Shown here: positions 1 to 7,705 of the stretch, one piece after another | Layout of the letters: each line of letters opens with the position of its first letter | Numbering within the stretch: the first letter of the stretch is position 1 | From: Microbacterium sp. T2.11-28 | GTDB taxonomy: Bacteria; Actinomycetota; Actinomycetes; Actinomycetales; Microbacteriaceae | NCBI RefSeq assembly: GCF_950097975.1 | Contig: NZ_CATNHF010000001.1 | Span: 558,001 to 622,000 of the forward strand | DNA length: 64,000 nucleotides | Direction of reading: 5' to 3' | Notes under the pieces: model-generated | What the model saw: only the letters and a program-made list of their open reading frames with translations | Told to the model about the DNA's origin: nothing | Databases searched by the model: none | Made by a program: the position numbers and the translations under genes

Positions 1-2
1 TC

Positions 3-149
3 GTCGAGACGGCAGCCGAGGCCCAGGGGGCGCACGCCGCCTTCCTGCTCGCGGCGATCGTCTCCCTGCCCCTGCTCATCGGCGCCCTCCTCATCCGCAA
101 GCCCGAGGACGCGCCGGGCGGCGCAGAGGGTGCGCCCGTCGGTCACTGA
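3..149 (+). CDS. C-terminal end of a membrane transporter (partial)
   Basis: Only the last 48 codons are present, so the 5' part lies outside the window. The visible part has one hydrophobic helix (AFLLAAIVSLPLLIGALLI), then a short basic and Gly/Ala-rich cytoplasmic tail ending at TGA. This looks like the last helix of a major facilitator superfamily permease, but the family cannot be proved from one helix. Substrate unknown. Confidence 0.6.
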   Translation, partial: VETAAEAQGAHAAFLLAAIVSLPLLIGALLIRKPEDAPGGAEGAPVGH

Positions 150-261
150 CACAGACGGGTCGTCGACGCCCGTCGCGCACCGACCTTCGCGACGTATCTG
201 AGGTGGCATGACGGGCCTCCTGCGAGTAAGCCGGTATCACCGCATTCTCCAGGAGGCCCCC

Positions 262-843
262 ATGCTCATCCGCACGCCCGATCCCGAGACGGCAGACGGC
301 GTCGTCGCCGACTTCTACCGCAGCGATCTCGACGACGACGGATTCGTGTTCAGCCATACCCGCGCGATGGCGGTGAACCCGGAAGCGCTGGCCGCGTTCG
401 AGACCCTCGTGCACGCGATCGTCCCCTCGATCGGGGTGCGCACGTACGAGCTCGTGACGCTGGCCGCGGCGGGCGCCCTCCGCTCGCCCCACTGCCTGCT
501 CGCGCACGGACGCAAGGCGCTGCGGACGGGTGCGCTCGACGAGGATCAGCTGGAGGGCGTGGCGTACGAGGGCGACCACCCCGAGCTCAGCGACGCCGAC
601 CGCGCGGTCATGCGCTTCGCCCGACGCGTGTCGACGGAGCCGACCGCCATGACCGACGCGGATGCCCAGGAGCTGCGCGACGCCGGATTCGACGACCGGC
701 AGATCGTCGACATCACGCTCGCCGCCGCGGCGCGGAACTACTTCAGTCGCACCCTCCAGGCCCTCGCCGTGCCGGTCGAGACCGACCTCGTGGGGCTGAG
801 TCCACGGCTGCGCGACGCGCTGCTGTCGCCCACGCGCGGATGA
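262..843 (+). CDS. AhpD / carboxymuconolactone decarboxylase-like peroxidase-related protein
   Basis: A 193-residue all-helical protein of the AhpD-like fold. Family members use a CxxCxxxH site for alkylhydroperoxidase chemistry. Here the site reads S75-P-H-C78-L-L-A-H82, so the first cysteine is a serine while the second cysteine, the histidine and an upstream Glu63 are kept. Thiol-disulfide cycling of the classical kind is therefore doubtful. I chose the ATG at 262 because AGGAGG lies just upstream; an in-frame ATG at 208 has no such site. It stands alone, convergent with the CotH-like gene. The family call is fairly secure, the reaction is not. Confidence 0.75.
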   Translation: MLIRTPDPETADGVVADFYRSDLDDDGFVFSHTRAMAVNPEALAAFETLVHAIVPSIGVRTYELVTLAAAGALRSPHCLLAHGRKALRTGALDEDQLEGVAYEGDHPELSDADRAVMRFARRVSTEPTAMTDADAQELRDAGFDDRQIVDITLAAAARNYFSRTLQALAVPVETDLVGLSPRLRDALLSPTRG

Positions 844-876
844 CGCGCCCGCGCCGCGGGGCGCGTAGCGTCAGCG

Positions 877-2214
877 TCAGCGTCCGTCGAGCGCGGTAGC
901 GAGCGCGCTCGACTCCTGAGCGATCGTCGCTTCCGGCACGAGGTCGGACGCACCCGCGGTCAGGGTGTCCGTCCACGCCTGGAGGATCGACGCCGCGTCG
1001 CCCGAATCGACGAGCTCCGCCTGAAGGCGCTCGAGCTCCGCCGCGTACAGTGCCTGGAACCGGTCGGACGCGAGGAAGCGCTCAGCGAGGATGTTGGATC
1101 CGCCGCCGCGGCCGGGTCCGCCCACGTCCGCGGCCGTCTGCGCGTCCGCGTCGCCCTCGGCCGGTGGCTCGCGCAGCTGGTCCCCCTGCTCGCCGCGAGC
1201 ACCACCGCCGTCGCCCGGGACCTGACCCATCCCTCCTCCGCCGGGACTCGCGCCGAACGCGAGGTTGAGGTCCCAGGTGACGACGGTCATCAGTCCGGTG
1301 GTCCGATCGTAGGAGAGGTACGAGTTGTTGCCCGGCCCGTCGATGTCGTCGAAGTTGTCGACGAGCTCCTGGAAGGCCAGATAAGTCGCGAAGGCGTCCA
1401 CGTCGAGGTGCGCGCCGAGCTCGGCCGCGAAGGTCGCGTCGGAGGCCTCGTTGATCCACTCCAGAAAGTCGATGAGCGGCGTCAAGTCGTCCTCGCCCGC
1501 CTCCTGGTCGAACACGTCCTCGTATGCGGACGCCTCCTGGCCGCGGTAGCTGTAGTCACCACCCGCCTCCGCCTTGTAGAGCAGCACGTCGCCGAGCTCC
1601 CGCTCGGCCCACTCGTCGCCCGGGTTCTCGATCACGAGACGCAGGGTCTCGGCCGACCCGTCGACGCTGAACCTCGTCGCGATGGCCGCCTCCGACGCCA
1701 GCCCCGTCTGCTCGAGGAGGTCGAGCGCCAGCGCCTCGTTGAGCGAGGTCTCGGAGCTGTTTCCGCGCACGACGAGCTCGGTCGTGCCGTCGAGGTTCTG
1801 ACCGTCGACGAACTTGTCGAGCCGGATGATCCACGGCAGATCCTCCGGGCGCTGGGAACTGAGGGTGGCGTCCGCATCGGTCGAGAGTGCCCGCAACGAG
1901 GAGTTGCCCTTGAGCTTGAGCCCGACGTCGTCGAACGTCTGGCCGTCGATCGTGACCGACGCCGTGATCCAGATCTTCTCGCCCGTCGACAGATACGTCT
2001 CGATCAGGTCGTCGTAGTCGGTTTCGTCGTACGACACGGAGACGGAGTGGACGGTGGTCGAATCCCAGAGTTCCGGTGCGGCCGCGTCGGACGTGGCCGG
2101 GGCGTCAGAGCCCGACGACGCGTCCACCCCATCATCTCCGGCGGCGCATCCGGTGAGGATGAGGGCCGTCAGGCCGACGAGAACACTGACGCGGGCGATA
2201 CGAGGGGCTGCCAT
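877..2214 (-). CDS. CotH kinase-family lipoprotein
   Basis: A 445-residue exported protein. The N-terminus is a lipoprotein signal with lipobox L-T-G-C23, followed by a Ser/Asp/Ala-rich linker. The body matches the CotH family, secreted atypical protein kinases first known from Bacillus spore coats. Recognisable pieces are a basic-acidic core near residues 240-300, DNFDDIDGPGNNSYLSYD, and TWDLNLAFG, which corresponds to the metal-binding DLD-type motif. After it comes a Gly/Asp-rich disordered stretch of about 55 residues, then a C-terminal helical region. The organism is unlikely to sporulate, so the target is probably a cell-surface protein. A TGATCT hexamer ends six bases before the ATG, suggesting a leaderless transcript. 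Confidence 0.8.
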   Translation of the reverse strand: MAAPRIARVSVLVGLTALILTGCAAGDDGVDASSGSDAPATSDAAAPELWDSTTVHSVSVSYDETDYDDLIETYLSTGEKIWITASVTIDGQTFDDVGLKLKGNSSLRALSTDADATLSSQRPEDLPWIIRLDKFVDGQNLDGTTELVVRGNSSETSLNEALALDLLEQTGLASEAAIATRFSVDGSAETLRLVIENPGDEWAERELGDVLLYKAEAGGDYSYRGQEASAYEDVFDQEAGEDDLTPLIDFLEWINEASDATFAAELGAHLDVDAFATYLAFQELVDNFDDIDGPGNNSYLSYDRTTGLMTVVTWDLNLAFGASPGGGGMGQVPGDGGGARGEQGDQLREPPAEGDADAQTAADVGGPGRGGGSNILAERFLASDRFQALYAAELERLQAELVDSGDAASILQAWTDTLTAGASDLVPEATIAQESSALATALDGR

Positions 2215-2299
2215 TCCCCCAGATCAGCCGACGCGCCTATGCGTCAGCCCGCATGCCGATATGACCGCCGTACGAACGAGGCGGCGCGTGCCGACCGCG

Positions 2300-2413
2300 T
2301 CAGCTGCAGCAGCCGCCGCCGCAGCAGGAGGCGCCCTCGGAGACGACCTCGATGAGGTTCTTCTCGTCGGCGACGGGCTGCAGCTGCGGGGTGGGGAGAT
2401 TCGAGGTGGCCAT
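2300..2413 (-). CDS. 37-residue Cys-rich protein with CCGGGCC tail
   Basis: A short gene encoding 37 residues: a polar N-terminal half (MATSNLPTPQLQPVADEK), a short hydrophobic/acidic segment (NLIEVVSEG) and the C-terminal cluster S-C30-C31-G-G-G-C35-C36-S37. I do not recognise a family. Four cysteines in CC-GGG-CC could bind a soft metal or an Fe-S cluster, or form disulfides. It could also be a precursor peptide, but no maturation enzyme is next to it. Support that it is real: the ATG is preceded at exactly six bases by TAGGAT, the same leaderless promoter geometry seen at many solid genes here. The codons are GC-ending and the frame is clean. It is divergent from the PfpI-like gene at 2512. 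Confidence 0.7.
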   Translation of the reverse strand: MATSNLPTPQLQPVADEKNLIEVVSEGASCCGGGCCS

Positions 2414-2419
2414 ACCGCC

Positions 2420-2425
2420 ATCCTA
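2420..2425 (-). promoter_or_regulatory. -10 element of the Cys-rich small gene
   Basis: On the minus strand this reads TAGGAT, ending six bases before the ATG at 2413. The spacing predicts a transcript beginning at or next to the start codon. Confidence 0.55.
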
Positions 2426-2499
2426 CGACGTGCCGCCGGGACGGGACCCGTGCCGGCGCCGTGTCTGTCAACCCCCTCGGATCCGGCGCGGGCCGCGCC

Positions 2500-2505
2500 T
2501 AGCGT
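2500..2505 (+). promoter_or_regulatory. -10 element of the PfpI-like gene
   Basis: TAGCGT ends six bases before the ATG at 2512. The intervening GAGGGC could still act weakly as a ribosome binding site, but the geometry fits a leaderless mRNA. Confidence 0.55.
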
Positions 2506-2511
2506 GAGGGC

Positions 2512-3060
2512 ATGGCAACTCTCACCGGTAAGAAGATCGCGTTCCTGGCCACCGACGGATTCGAGGACAGTGAGCTGACCTCTCCCTGGCAGGCGGTGAC
2601 GGAGGCCGGCGGATCGCCGGTCATGATCGCTCCGGCGTCGGACCCCATCACCGGCAAGAACGGGCACGAGCAGCCGGTCGATGCCACCTCGGGTGACGTC
2701 GACGCGTCGGACTTCGACGCTCTGGTGCTCCCGGGCGGGGTCGTGAACGCCGACCACCTCCGACTCGACGAAGCCGCCGTCCGCTTCACGCGGGACTTCT
2801 TCGCCCAGCACAAGCCCGTCGCGGCGATCTGCCACGCCGCGTGGATCCTCGCCGAGGCCGAGGTGCTCGACGGACGCACGCTCACCAGCTACCCGAGCCT
2901 GCGCACGGACCTCACCAACGCCGGCGCGACCTGGGTAGACGAGGAGGTCGTCGTCGACGAGGGCCTCGTCTCGAGCCGCACCCCCGACGACCTTCCCGCC
3001 TTCAACGCGAAGCTCGTCGAGGAGATCTCCGAGGGCAAGCACGACGGTCAGACCACCTGA
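2512..3060 (+). CDS. DJ-1/PfpI family type 1 glutamine amidotransferase-like protein
   Basis: A 182-residue cytosolic protein of the DJ-1/PfpI superfamily, whose members act as cysteine peptidases, glyoxalases/deglycases or chaperones in stress. The nucleophile elbow is A-I-C107-H108-A, and the acidic partner is Glu18 in DGFEDSEL. The Cys-His pair with an early Glu is typical of the PfpI/YhbO branch. Length is normal. It is a single gene, divergent from the Cys-rich small gene and convergent with the sigma-factor operon. Substrate is unknown; YhbO-like stress protection is the best guess. Confidence 0.85.
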   Translation: MATLTGKKIAFLATDGFEDSELTSPWQAVTEAGGSPVMIAPASDPITGKNGHEQPVDATSGDVDASDFDALVLPGGVVNADHLRLDEAAVRFTRDFFAQHKPVAAICHAAWILAEAEVLDGRTLTSYPSLRTDLTNAGATWVDEEVVVDEGLVSSRTPDDLPAFNAKLVEEISEGKHDGQTT

Positions 3061-3081
3061 CGTGAGCGGTCGGCACCCGCA

Positions 3082-3843
3082 TCAGCCGATGACGAACTCG
3101 CCGATCACAGTCTCACCGTCTTCCAGGTAGACGGGCACGCTGTGGCGAACGCCCCTATTGCGCTCCTGCCACTCCAGCGCGTCTTGTGGACTCCGGAAGC
3201 CCTCCGCGGCGGTGGTTCCGTCTGCGTCGGCGAGCGCATCGGCGTACACGTACCCCGATCGCCCGTTCGTCGCCAGGACCGCGATGAGATCCGGCTCGCC
3301 GTCGGGCCCGCCGCCCACGCCGAAGGTGTCGCCGTTGGCGTTGACGCCGAGTGGAAGCGGATCCGCGCGGAGGTAGGTGGCAGTGAGGCGCCACCGCTCC
3401 CCTGCACCGGCATCCACGGAGAGCGTGTCGCTGACCTCGGTGAGCGGGAGGTCGATCCATGCGCGGGCTCGCGGTGTTCCGACGTCGTCGGCGGTGCACG
3501 TCATCTCCCCGGCGCCAGCCGGGAAGGTGAAGGTGCCCGCACTCTCGCAGGTCAGCTCCAGACGGATCTTGTTCGCGTCGCCGGGGGCGGGCTCGAGCGT
3601 GAGCGATCCGGCGCCGCTGCCCTCATGGGAAGCGGGCTCACCCACCAGCGTCGTGTCCTCTCCTCCGGGAAGCGCCCCGATCACCCCCGCGACTGCGACA
3701 CTTCCTCCCGCGATCAGCAGCAGGCTCAGACCGCCGACGATCGCCAGGCGCGTCGTCGTCGTCGGCGACTGCTGCCGTGCGAACCGAACCAACCCGTCGC
3801 GGAGTCCCGCACGAAACGCGGGGTTGATGTCCTTGGCGATCAT
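3082..3843 (-). CDS. Single-pass membrane protein paired with the sigma factor
   Basis: 253 residues: about 32 cytoplasmic residues, one transmembrane helix near residues 33-54, then an extracytoplasmic domain of about 195 residues with two cysteines and a Gly/Asp-rich stretch. The ATG overlaps the sigma-factor stop as ATGA, so the two are translationally coupled. Position suggests an anti-sigma or sensor role. However, the cytoplasmic part is too short for a usual anti-sigma domain and has no zinc-binding HxxxCxxC motif. I recognise no family. It may bind the sigma factor in a non-standard way or be a co-expressed surface protein. Confidence 0.75.
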   Translation of the reverse strand: MIAKDINPAFRAGLRDGLVRFARQQSPTTTTRLAIVGGLSLLLIAGGSVAVAGVIGALPGGEDTTLVGEPASHEGSGAGSLTLEPAPGDANKIRLELTCESAGTFTFPAGAGEMTCTADDVGTPRARAWIDLPLTEVSDTLSVDAGAGERWRLTATYLRADPLPLGVNANGDTFGVGGGPDGEPDLIAVLATNGRSGYVYADALADADGTTAAEGFRSPQDALEWQERNRGVRHSVPVYLEDGETVIGEFVIG

Positions 3844-4388
3844 GCCGTCTCCTCCCGTGTGGCATCCGATGTCGTCAGGTGCGCACGGATCCGCGCCCGC
3901 GCCCGCGTGAGGCGGGTACGTGCCGCGCCCGCGCTGAGGCCGACCGCAGCCCCGGCCTCGCTCGACGTGAATCCCTCGAACACAGAGAGCACGACGAGCT
4001 GCTGCTCGATCCTTCCGAGCGGCGCCAGCATCTCCTGCACGGCCGCCTGATCGGCGATCTCGTCGGCCGCCGATCGACGCGTGTCCGTGCGAGGGAGGGC
4101 GTCGAGCAGCTTCCGGTAGCGCGCCGAGGAGCGCGTCAGGTTGCGAAGCGCGTGCGTCGTGGTGGCGAGCAGCCACGGCAACGGCGACCCGTCGACCAGC
4201 CGGACGCGGTCCCGTTTGCGCCACATCTCGAAGAAGGCGACCGCCGTCGCATCCTCCGCGTCGCGCCTGTCGCCGGCCAGACGGGCCGCGTGCCGGAATA
4301 CGCGATCGACATGGCACTCGTACAGCTCGGCGAGCGCACGCTCATCGCCGTCCTCGACGATGAGGCGCCACAGCTCCGAGTCCCGCAT
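3840..4388 (-). CDS. ECF-type RNA polymerase sigma factor
   Basis: 182 residues with the two-domain layout of extracytoplasmic-function sigma factors. Region 2 (about residues 15-85) contains the DAEDATAVAFFEMWRKR segment and LPWLLATTTHALRN. Region 4 (about 120-175) contains the helix-turn-helix FTSSEAGAAVGLSAGAARTRL that reads the -35 element. It probably directs polymerase to a small regulon in response to a signal sensed by the coupled membrane protein. Upstream, GACAAT ends seven bases before the ATG, a possible -10 of the general promoter. Confidence 0.88.
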   Translation of the reverse strand: MRDSELWRLIVEDGDERALAELYECHVDRVFRHAARLAGDRRDAEDATAVAFFEMWRKRDRVRLVDGSPLPWLLATTTHALRNLTRSSARYRKLLDALPRTDTRRSAADEIADQAAVQEMLAPLGRIEQQLVVLSVFEGFTSSEAGAAVGLSAGAARTRLTRARARIRAHLTTSDATREETA

Positions 4389-4444
4389 ACCCCGTATTGT
4401 CCGGCAGAGCGAAGATCGTTACAGCAGCGAACGCTTGGCGGGCT

Positions 4445-4847
4445 TCACGCCCGCGGTTCACCTGGGCGCAACACCATCCACGCCCCATCGGCCCACCCTC
4501 TGATCATGGCCGTCTCGATGACGCCATCTCCACTCCTCCGATCGATGACGAGGACCGGAATCGAGTTCGATCCAGATCTCGTCGCCACTGTGCTCGGCTG
4601 CCGCCAGCACGGTGCCGGGAGTGAGCCGACGAAGCACATCGGCGTATCCGCGCCTGTGCTCGGATCAGCTGCGACCGTCGACCTCCACGATCGGCCAGAC
4701 GACCGAAGTCAGCGTCACCGCGCCTTCCGCGTCCGCAGCTCCGTCGAACCGGAACTGCACGTCGTCGTTGAGAGCGAACTCGACGGAGTGCATCCGGTCG
4801 CCTGCCAGGCGAGCCAGCAGTCCAACCGGCGAGTCTCGGCGGGTCAT
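4445..4847 (-). pseudogene. Decayed gene for a small hypothetical protein
   Basis: From the ATG at 4847 a frame runs 60 codons and stops. Beyond the stop the same frame still reads sensibly (GYADVLRRLTPGTVLAAAEH, then GDEIWIELDSG). The sensible reading then moves to the next frame (VLVIDRRSGDGVIETAMIRG, then WADGAWMVLRPGE) up to the TGA at 4445. I read this as one former gene of about 130 codons broken by a nonsense change near 4668 and a frameshift near 4560. The family is not identified. It is divergent from the gene at 4859 with only 11 bases between the starts. A shorter functional 60-residue product cannot be excluded. Confidence 0.5.
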
Positions 4848-4852
4848 AGTGT
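4847..4852 (+). promoter_or_regulatory. -10 element of the gene at 4859
   Basis: TAGTGT ends six bases before the ATG at 4859. It overlaps the start codon of the divergent decayed gene, whose own possible -10 (TAGGAC on the minus strand) overlaps the start of the gene at 4859. Confidence 0.5.
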
Positions 4853-4858
4853 CGTCCT

Positions 4859-5242
4859 ATGAACGACGATCAGACCCGTTCGGCGTGGCGCGAACTGTCC
4901 CCCGCAGAGCGGTCGCTTGTCAACACGTGGCTCGACAACTGGAACGACAGGTCAGGCGACACCGCCACGCTCCAGCCCGACGCTCTGGCGCGCTCAAGTT
5001 GCGAATGCGGTACCTGCCCGTCTTTCGCGGTGCGGCCGCTTGCTCTCAACGCTGCTCGCGGGAGCATCTCCACGCCGTATCTGGGGGAAGGCCACGCGAC
5101 GATGACGAACGGCGCCGGACCCGGACTCCTCGTGTGGGGGCTCTCGCCTGACCTCGCGCGAGACGAAGTCGACTTCGAGATCTACTCCGTCGACGGCGAC
5201 CCCGTCGCGCTTGAGGGCCTCCGCTTCCGGTTCGACGACTGA
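4859..5242 (+). CDS. Hypothetical protein with CxCGxC motif
   Basis: 127 residues, no signal peptide or membrane segment. The N-terminal third (WRELSPAERSLVNTWLDNW) looks helical. The centre carries S-C-E-C-G-T-C-P-S-F near residue 50, a CxCGxC cluster that recurs in small actinobacterial hypothetical proteins and may hold a metal. The C-terminal part is predicted beta (DEVDFEIYSVDGDPVALEGL). Function unknown. It lies beside a decayed gene and two other accessory-looking genes. The start is supported by the promoter geometry upstream. Confidence 0.65.
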   Translation: MNDDQTRSAWRELSPAERSLVNTWLDNWNDRSGDTATLQPDALARSSCECGTCPSFAVRPLALNAARGSISTPYLGEGHATMTNGAGPGLLVWGLSPDLARDEVDFEIYSVDGDPVALEGLRFRFDD

Positions 5243-5261
5243 CTGACGCGAGTCCAGATCT

Positions 5262-5780
5262 TCAGTCCGGGCGACCGAACTCCGCCGCGTGCTTCTCGAC
5301 CTCCACCGCGACGTCTTCGGCAGTCCGGCCCGTGACATCGATGACGCGGTGCGTGTCGACCCACGGCGCCATCGCGCGCCCGGCCACGTCGGCCCAGCTC
5401 GGCTCCGGGAGATGCACGAAGCCCCGCTGTCGATCGCGCAGCCGCGACTCGTGGCCCTCGGAATCGGTCATCGTCAGCACCACCCAGCACAACGGCGCAC
5501 CCGCTGAGGCCGCAGCTCTGCGCCACGTGTCACGGGCGGGCTCGCTGTCGTTGACGGCATCGACGACGACGCTGCGGCCCGCCCGCAGGTTGAGTTCCGC
5601 CAGGGCGCCGACGGCTTCATACGCGGCGACACCCGTCTCCCATCCGCGCGGGAGGCCTGCCGCGAGCAGGGCGTCCTCCACCGTGTCGATCGACAGCCGA
5701 ACTGCTCCGAGTCGCGCGCCCACGAGATCGGCCACGGTCGTCTTGCCCACTCCGGGCAACCCGGAGATCACGGTGAGCAT
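5262..5780 (-). CDS. P-loop kinase-like AAA family ATPase
   Basis: 172 residues. The Walker A motif GLPGVGKTT is at residues 7-15, so this is a small P-loop protein of the zeta-toxin / chloramphenicol phosphotransferase-like kinase group, which phosphorylates small molecules. A central VVVDAVNDSEPARDTW resembles the lid and substrate-binding region (VVVDAVN...R.W) of these kinases. I prefer the ATG at 5780 because the family usually begins just before the P-loop. A GTG at 5810 is the alternative and would overlap the frameshifted acetyltransferase gene more. Substrate unknown. Confidence 0.75.
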   Translation of the reverse strand: MLTVISGLPGVGKTTVADLVGARLGAVRLSIDTVEDALLAAGLPRGWETGVAAYEAVGALAELNLRAGRSVVVDAVNDSEPARDTWRRAAASAGAPLCWVVLTMTDSEGHESRLRDRQRGFVHLPEPSWADVAGRAMAPWVDTHRVIDVTGRTAEDVAVEVEKHAAEFGRPD

Positions 5781-5819
5781 CGGTCGCGTCGTTGGTGAGC
5801 GGAACTCCACCGGGTTGCG

Positions 5820-6376
5820 TCACGGATAGGCATCTTCCTCGCCGCCGTCGACCATCGGGACAGCGACGAACCGGGGAGGCGGATCCGACGCCAAGCGGCC
5901 GTAGGTATCGACATCGACCGCTGTCCGTCGAGGAGGAACTTCGCGCGCTCCGTCCCTTCCTTGACGAAACCCGCATGTCGGGCGATCGCACCGGACGCGG
6001 GGTTGTTGACACGATGACCCAGTTCGAGGCGTTGCAGTCCGCGCACCGCCAGCGCCCACTCCGCAACGGTAGCGGCGGCCCGAGACATCCAGCCACGACC
6101 TCGCGCGGCATCCGATATCCAGTACCAGAACCATCCGTTGCGGTTCGCTTCGTCGACGGTCACGCAGACGAGGCCGACAAGCGTGTCGTCTGCCGCCACA
6201 GCCCACGCCTCATGCGGGGAGTCGGCTGCAATCAGCCGGGCGACATAGTGCTCAGCTTCCGCCACAGTCGACACCTCACCTTGGCGCACCATGTCCGCGT
6301 TCGACTCGAACGCGTCGAAGACAGCGCAAGCATCAGTCGGCCGAAGCCGCCGGAGTACGACGGACGGCTCGCTCAC
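5820..6376 (-). pseudogene. GNAT family N-acetyltransferase, frameshifted near its 3' end
   Basis: Translation from the GTG at 6376 gives a good GNAT protein: the acceptor region, the acetyl-CoA loop around DAARGRGWMSRAA, and GFVKEGTERAKFLLDG near residue 150. The usual next segment (VDVDTYGRL) is found in the neighbouring frame. A single base appears to be missing around 5918-5922, where CCG would need one more C on the plus strand. Restoring it continues the protein to the stop at 5820. Without it the frame runs on with nonsense to 5768, into the kinase-like gene. The catalytic core is intact, so some activity could survive. It may also be a sequencing error. Confidence 0.65.
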
Positions 6377-6545
6377 GCCACCCTAAGCGGGGTGATGGGT
6401 GCGCCCGGGTGAATCGGGGGAATCCTGTCAGTGAGAGTCAACGATCTCCACCTCCTTGGCCCCGCTTCGGTCGACGCGAAGCAGATCCGCCACTGGTCAT
6501 TGATCCTGATGCTATTGCCGACCCGGTCACCCTCAGCGCTCAACG

Positions 6546-7619
6546 CTAGTTGTTGAAGCGGAACTCCACGACGTCGCCGTCCTGCATGACGTAGTCCTTG
6601 CCCTCCAGGCGCGCCTTGCCCTTGGCGCGGGCCTCGACCACCGACCCGGTCGCGACGAGGTCGTCGAACGAGATGACCTCGGCCTTGATGAAGCCCTTCT
6701 CGAAGTCGGTGTGGATGACGCCCGCGGCCTGCGGCGCCTTCCAGCCCTTGCCGATGGTCCAGGCGCGCGCCTCCTTCGGCCCGGCGGTGAGGTAGGTCTG
6801 CAGTCCGAGGGTGTCGAACCCGATCCGCGCGAGCTGATCGAGCCCCGACTCCTCCTGGCCGGTCGACGCCAGCAGTTCGGCGGCGTCCTCCGGGTCGAGG
6901 TCGATGAGCTCGGACTCGATCTTCGCGTCGAGGAACACCGCCTTCGCGGGCGCGACGAGCGCAGCCAGCTCGGCGGTGCGGGCGGCGTCGGTGAGGACGG
7001 CCTCGTCGACGTTGAAGACGAAGATGAAGGGCTTGGCGGTCAGGAGGCCGAGCTCCTTGATGGGTGCCAGGTCGATCTTCGACGCCGACAGCAGCTCACC
7101 GCGCTGGAGCGCCTCCTGCGCCTGCTGCGCGGTCTCCAGGACGACGGGGTCGAGCTTCTTGCCGCGCACCTCCTTCTCGTAGCGGGAGATGGCCCGCTCG
7201 AGCGTCTCGAGGTCGGCGAGCTGCAGTTCGGCGTTGATCGTCTCCATGTCGGAGGCGGGATCGACCTTGCCGTCGACGTGGACGACGTCGCCGTCGGCGA
7301 ATCCGCGGACGACCTGGGCGATGGCGTCGGCCTCGCGGATGTTGGCGAGGAACTTGTTGCCGAGACCCTCGCCCTCGCTCGCGCCGCGGACGATGCCCGC
7401 GATGTCGACGAACGAGACGGCCGCGGGGAGGATCCGCTCGGAGTGGAAGATCTCGGCCAGCGTGTTCAGGCGCGGATCCGGGAGGTTCACGACGCCGACG
7501 TTGGGCTCGATCGTCGCGAACGGGTAGTTCGCCGCGAGCACCTGGTTCTTGGTCAGCGCATTGAAGAGCGTCGACTTGCCGACGTTGGGGAGACCGACGA
7601 TTCCGATGGTAAGAGCCAC
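6546..7619 (-). CDS. ychF: Redox-regulated ATPase YchF (Obg family)
   Basis: 357 residues, the usual length. The P-loop G9-LPNVGKST is N-terminal. The G4 position reads NVDE rather than the NKxD of GTPases, which explains why this family prefers ATP. A coiled-coil insert lies near residues 130-200 and a C-terminal TGS domain ([16 protein letters not shown]) binds ribosome or RNA. YchF is a universal ribosome-associated nucleotide hydrolase linked to stress and translation fidelity. The stop is TAG. The start is GTG, with TAGACT eight bases upstream. Confidence 0.95.
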   Translation of the reverse strand: MALTIGIVGLPNVGKSTLFNALTKNQVLAANYPFATIEPNVGVVNLPDPRLNTLAEIFHSERILPAAVSFVDIAGIVRGASEGEGLGNKFLANIREADAIAQVVRGFADGDVVHVDGKVDPASDMETINAELQLADLETLERAISRYEKEVRGKKLDPVVLETAQQAQEALQRGELLSASKIDLAPIKELGLLTAKPFIFVFNVDEAVLTDAARTAELAALVAPAKAVFLDAKIESELIDLDPEDAAELLASTGQEESGLDQLARIGFDTLGLQTYLTAGPKEARAWTIGKGWKAPQAAGVIHTDFEKGFIKAEVISFDDLVATGSVVEARAKGKARLEGKDYVMQDGDVVEFRFNN

Positions 7620-7627
7620 GGGAGGTC

Positions 7628-7633
7628 AGTCTA
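7628..7633 (-). promoter_or_regulatory. -10 element of ychF
   Basis: On the minus strand TAGACT ends eight bases before the GTG at 7619, consistent with a transcript having a leader of only a base or two. Confidence 0.45.
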
Positions 7634-7705
7634 CGTGGCCGGAGAGGCTCCCTCCGGCGACCCCTCGCGGGCGGGCCCGCTGTGGAGTGATGCGACCCGC
7701 GCCGA

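Noticed and set aside
4445..6376. Insertion sequence or integrated element explaining the decayed genes
   Set aside because: No transposase, terminal inverted repeats or tRNA-associated attachment site could be seen.
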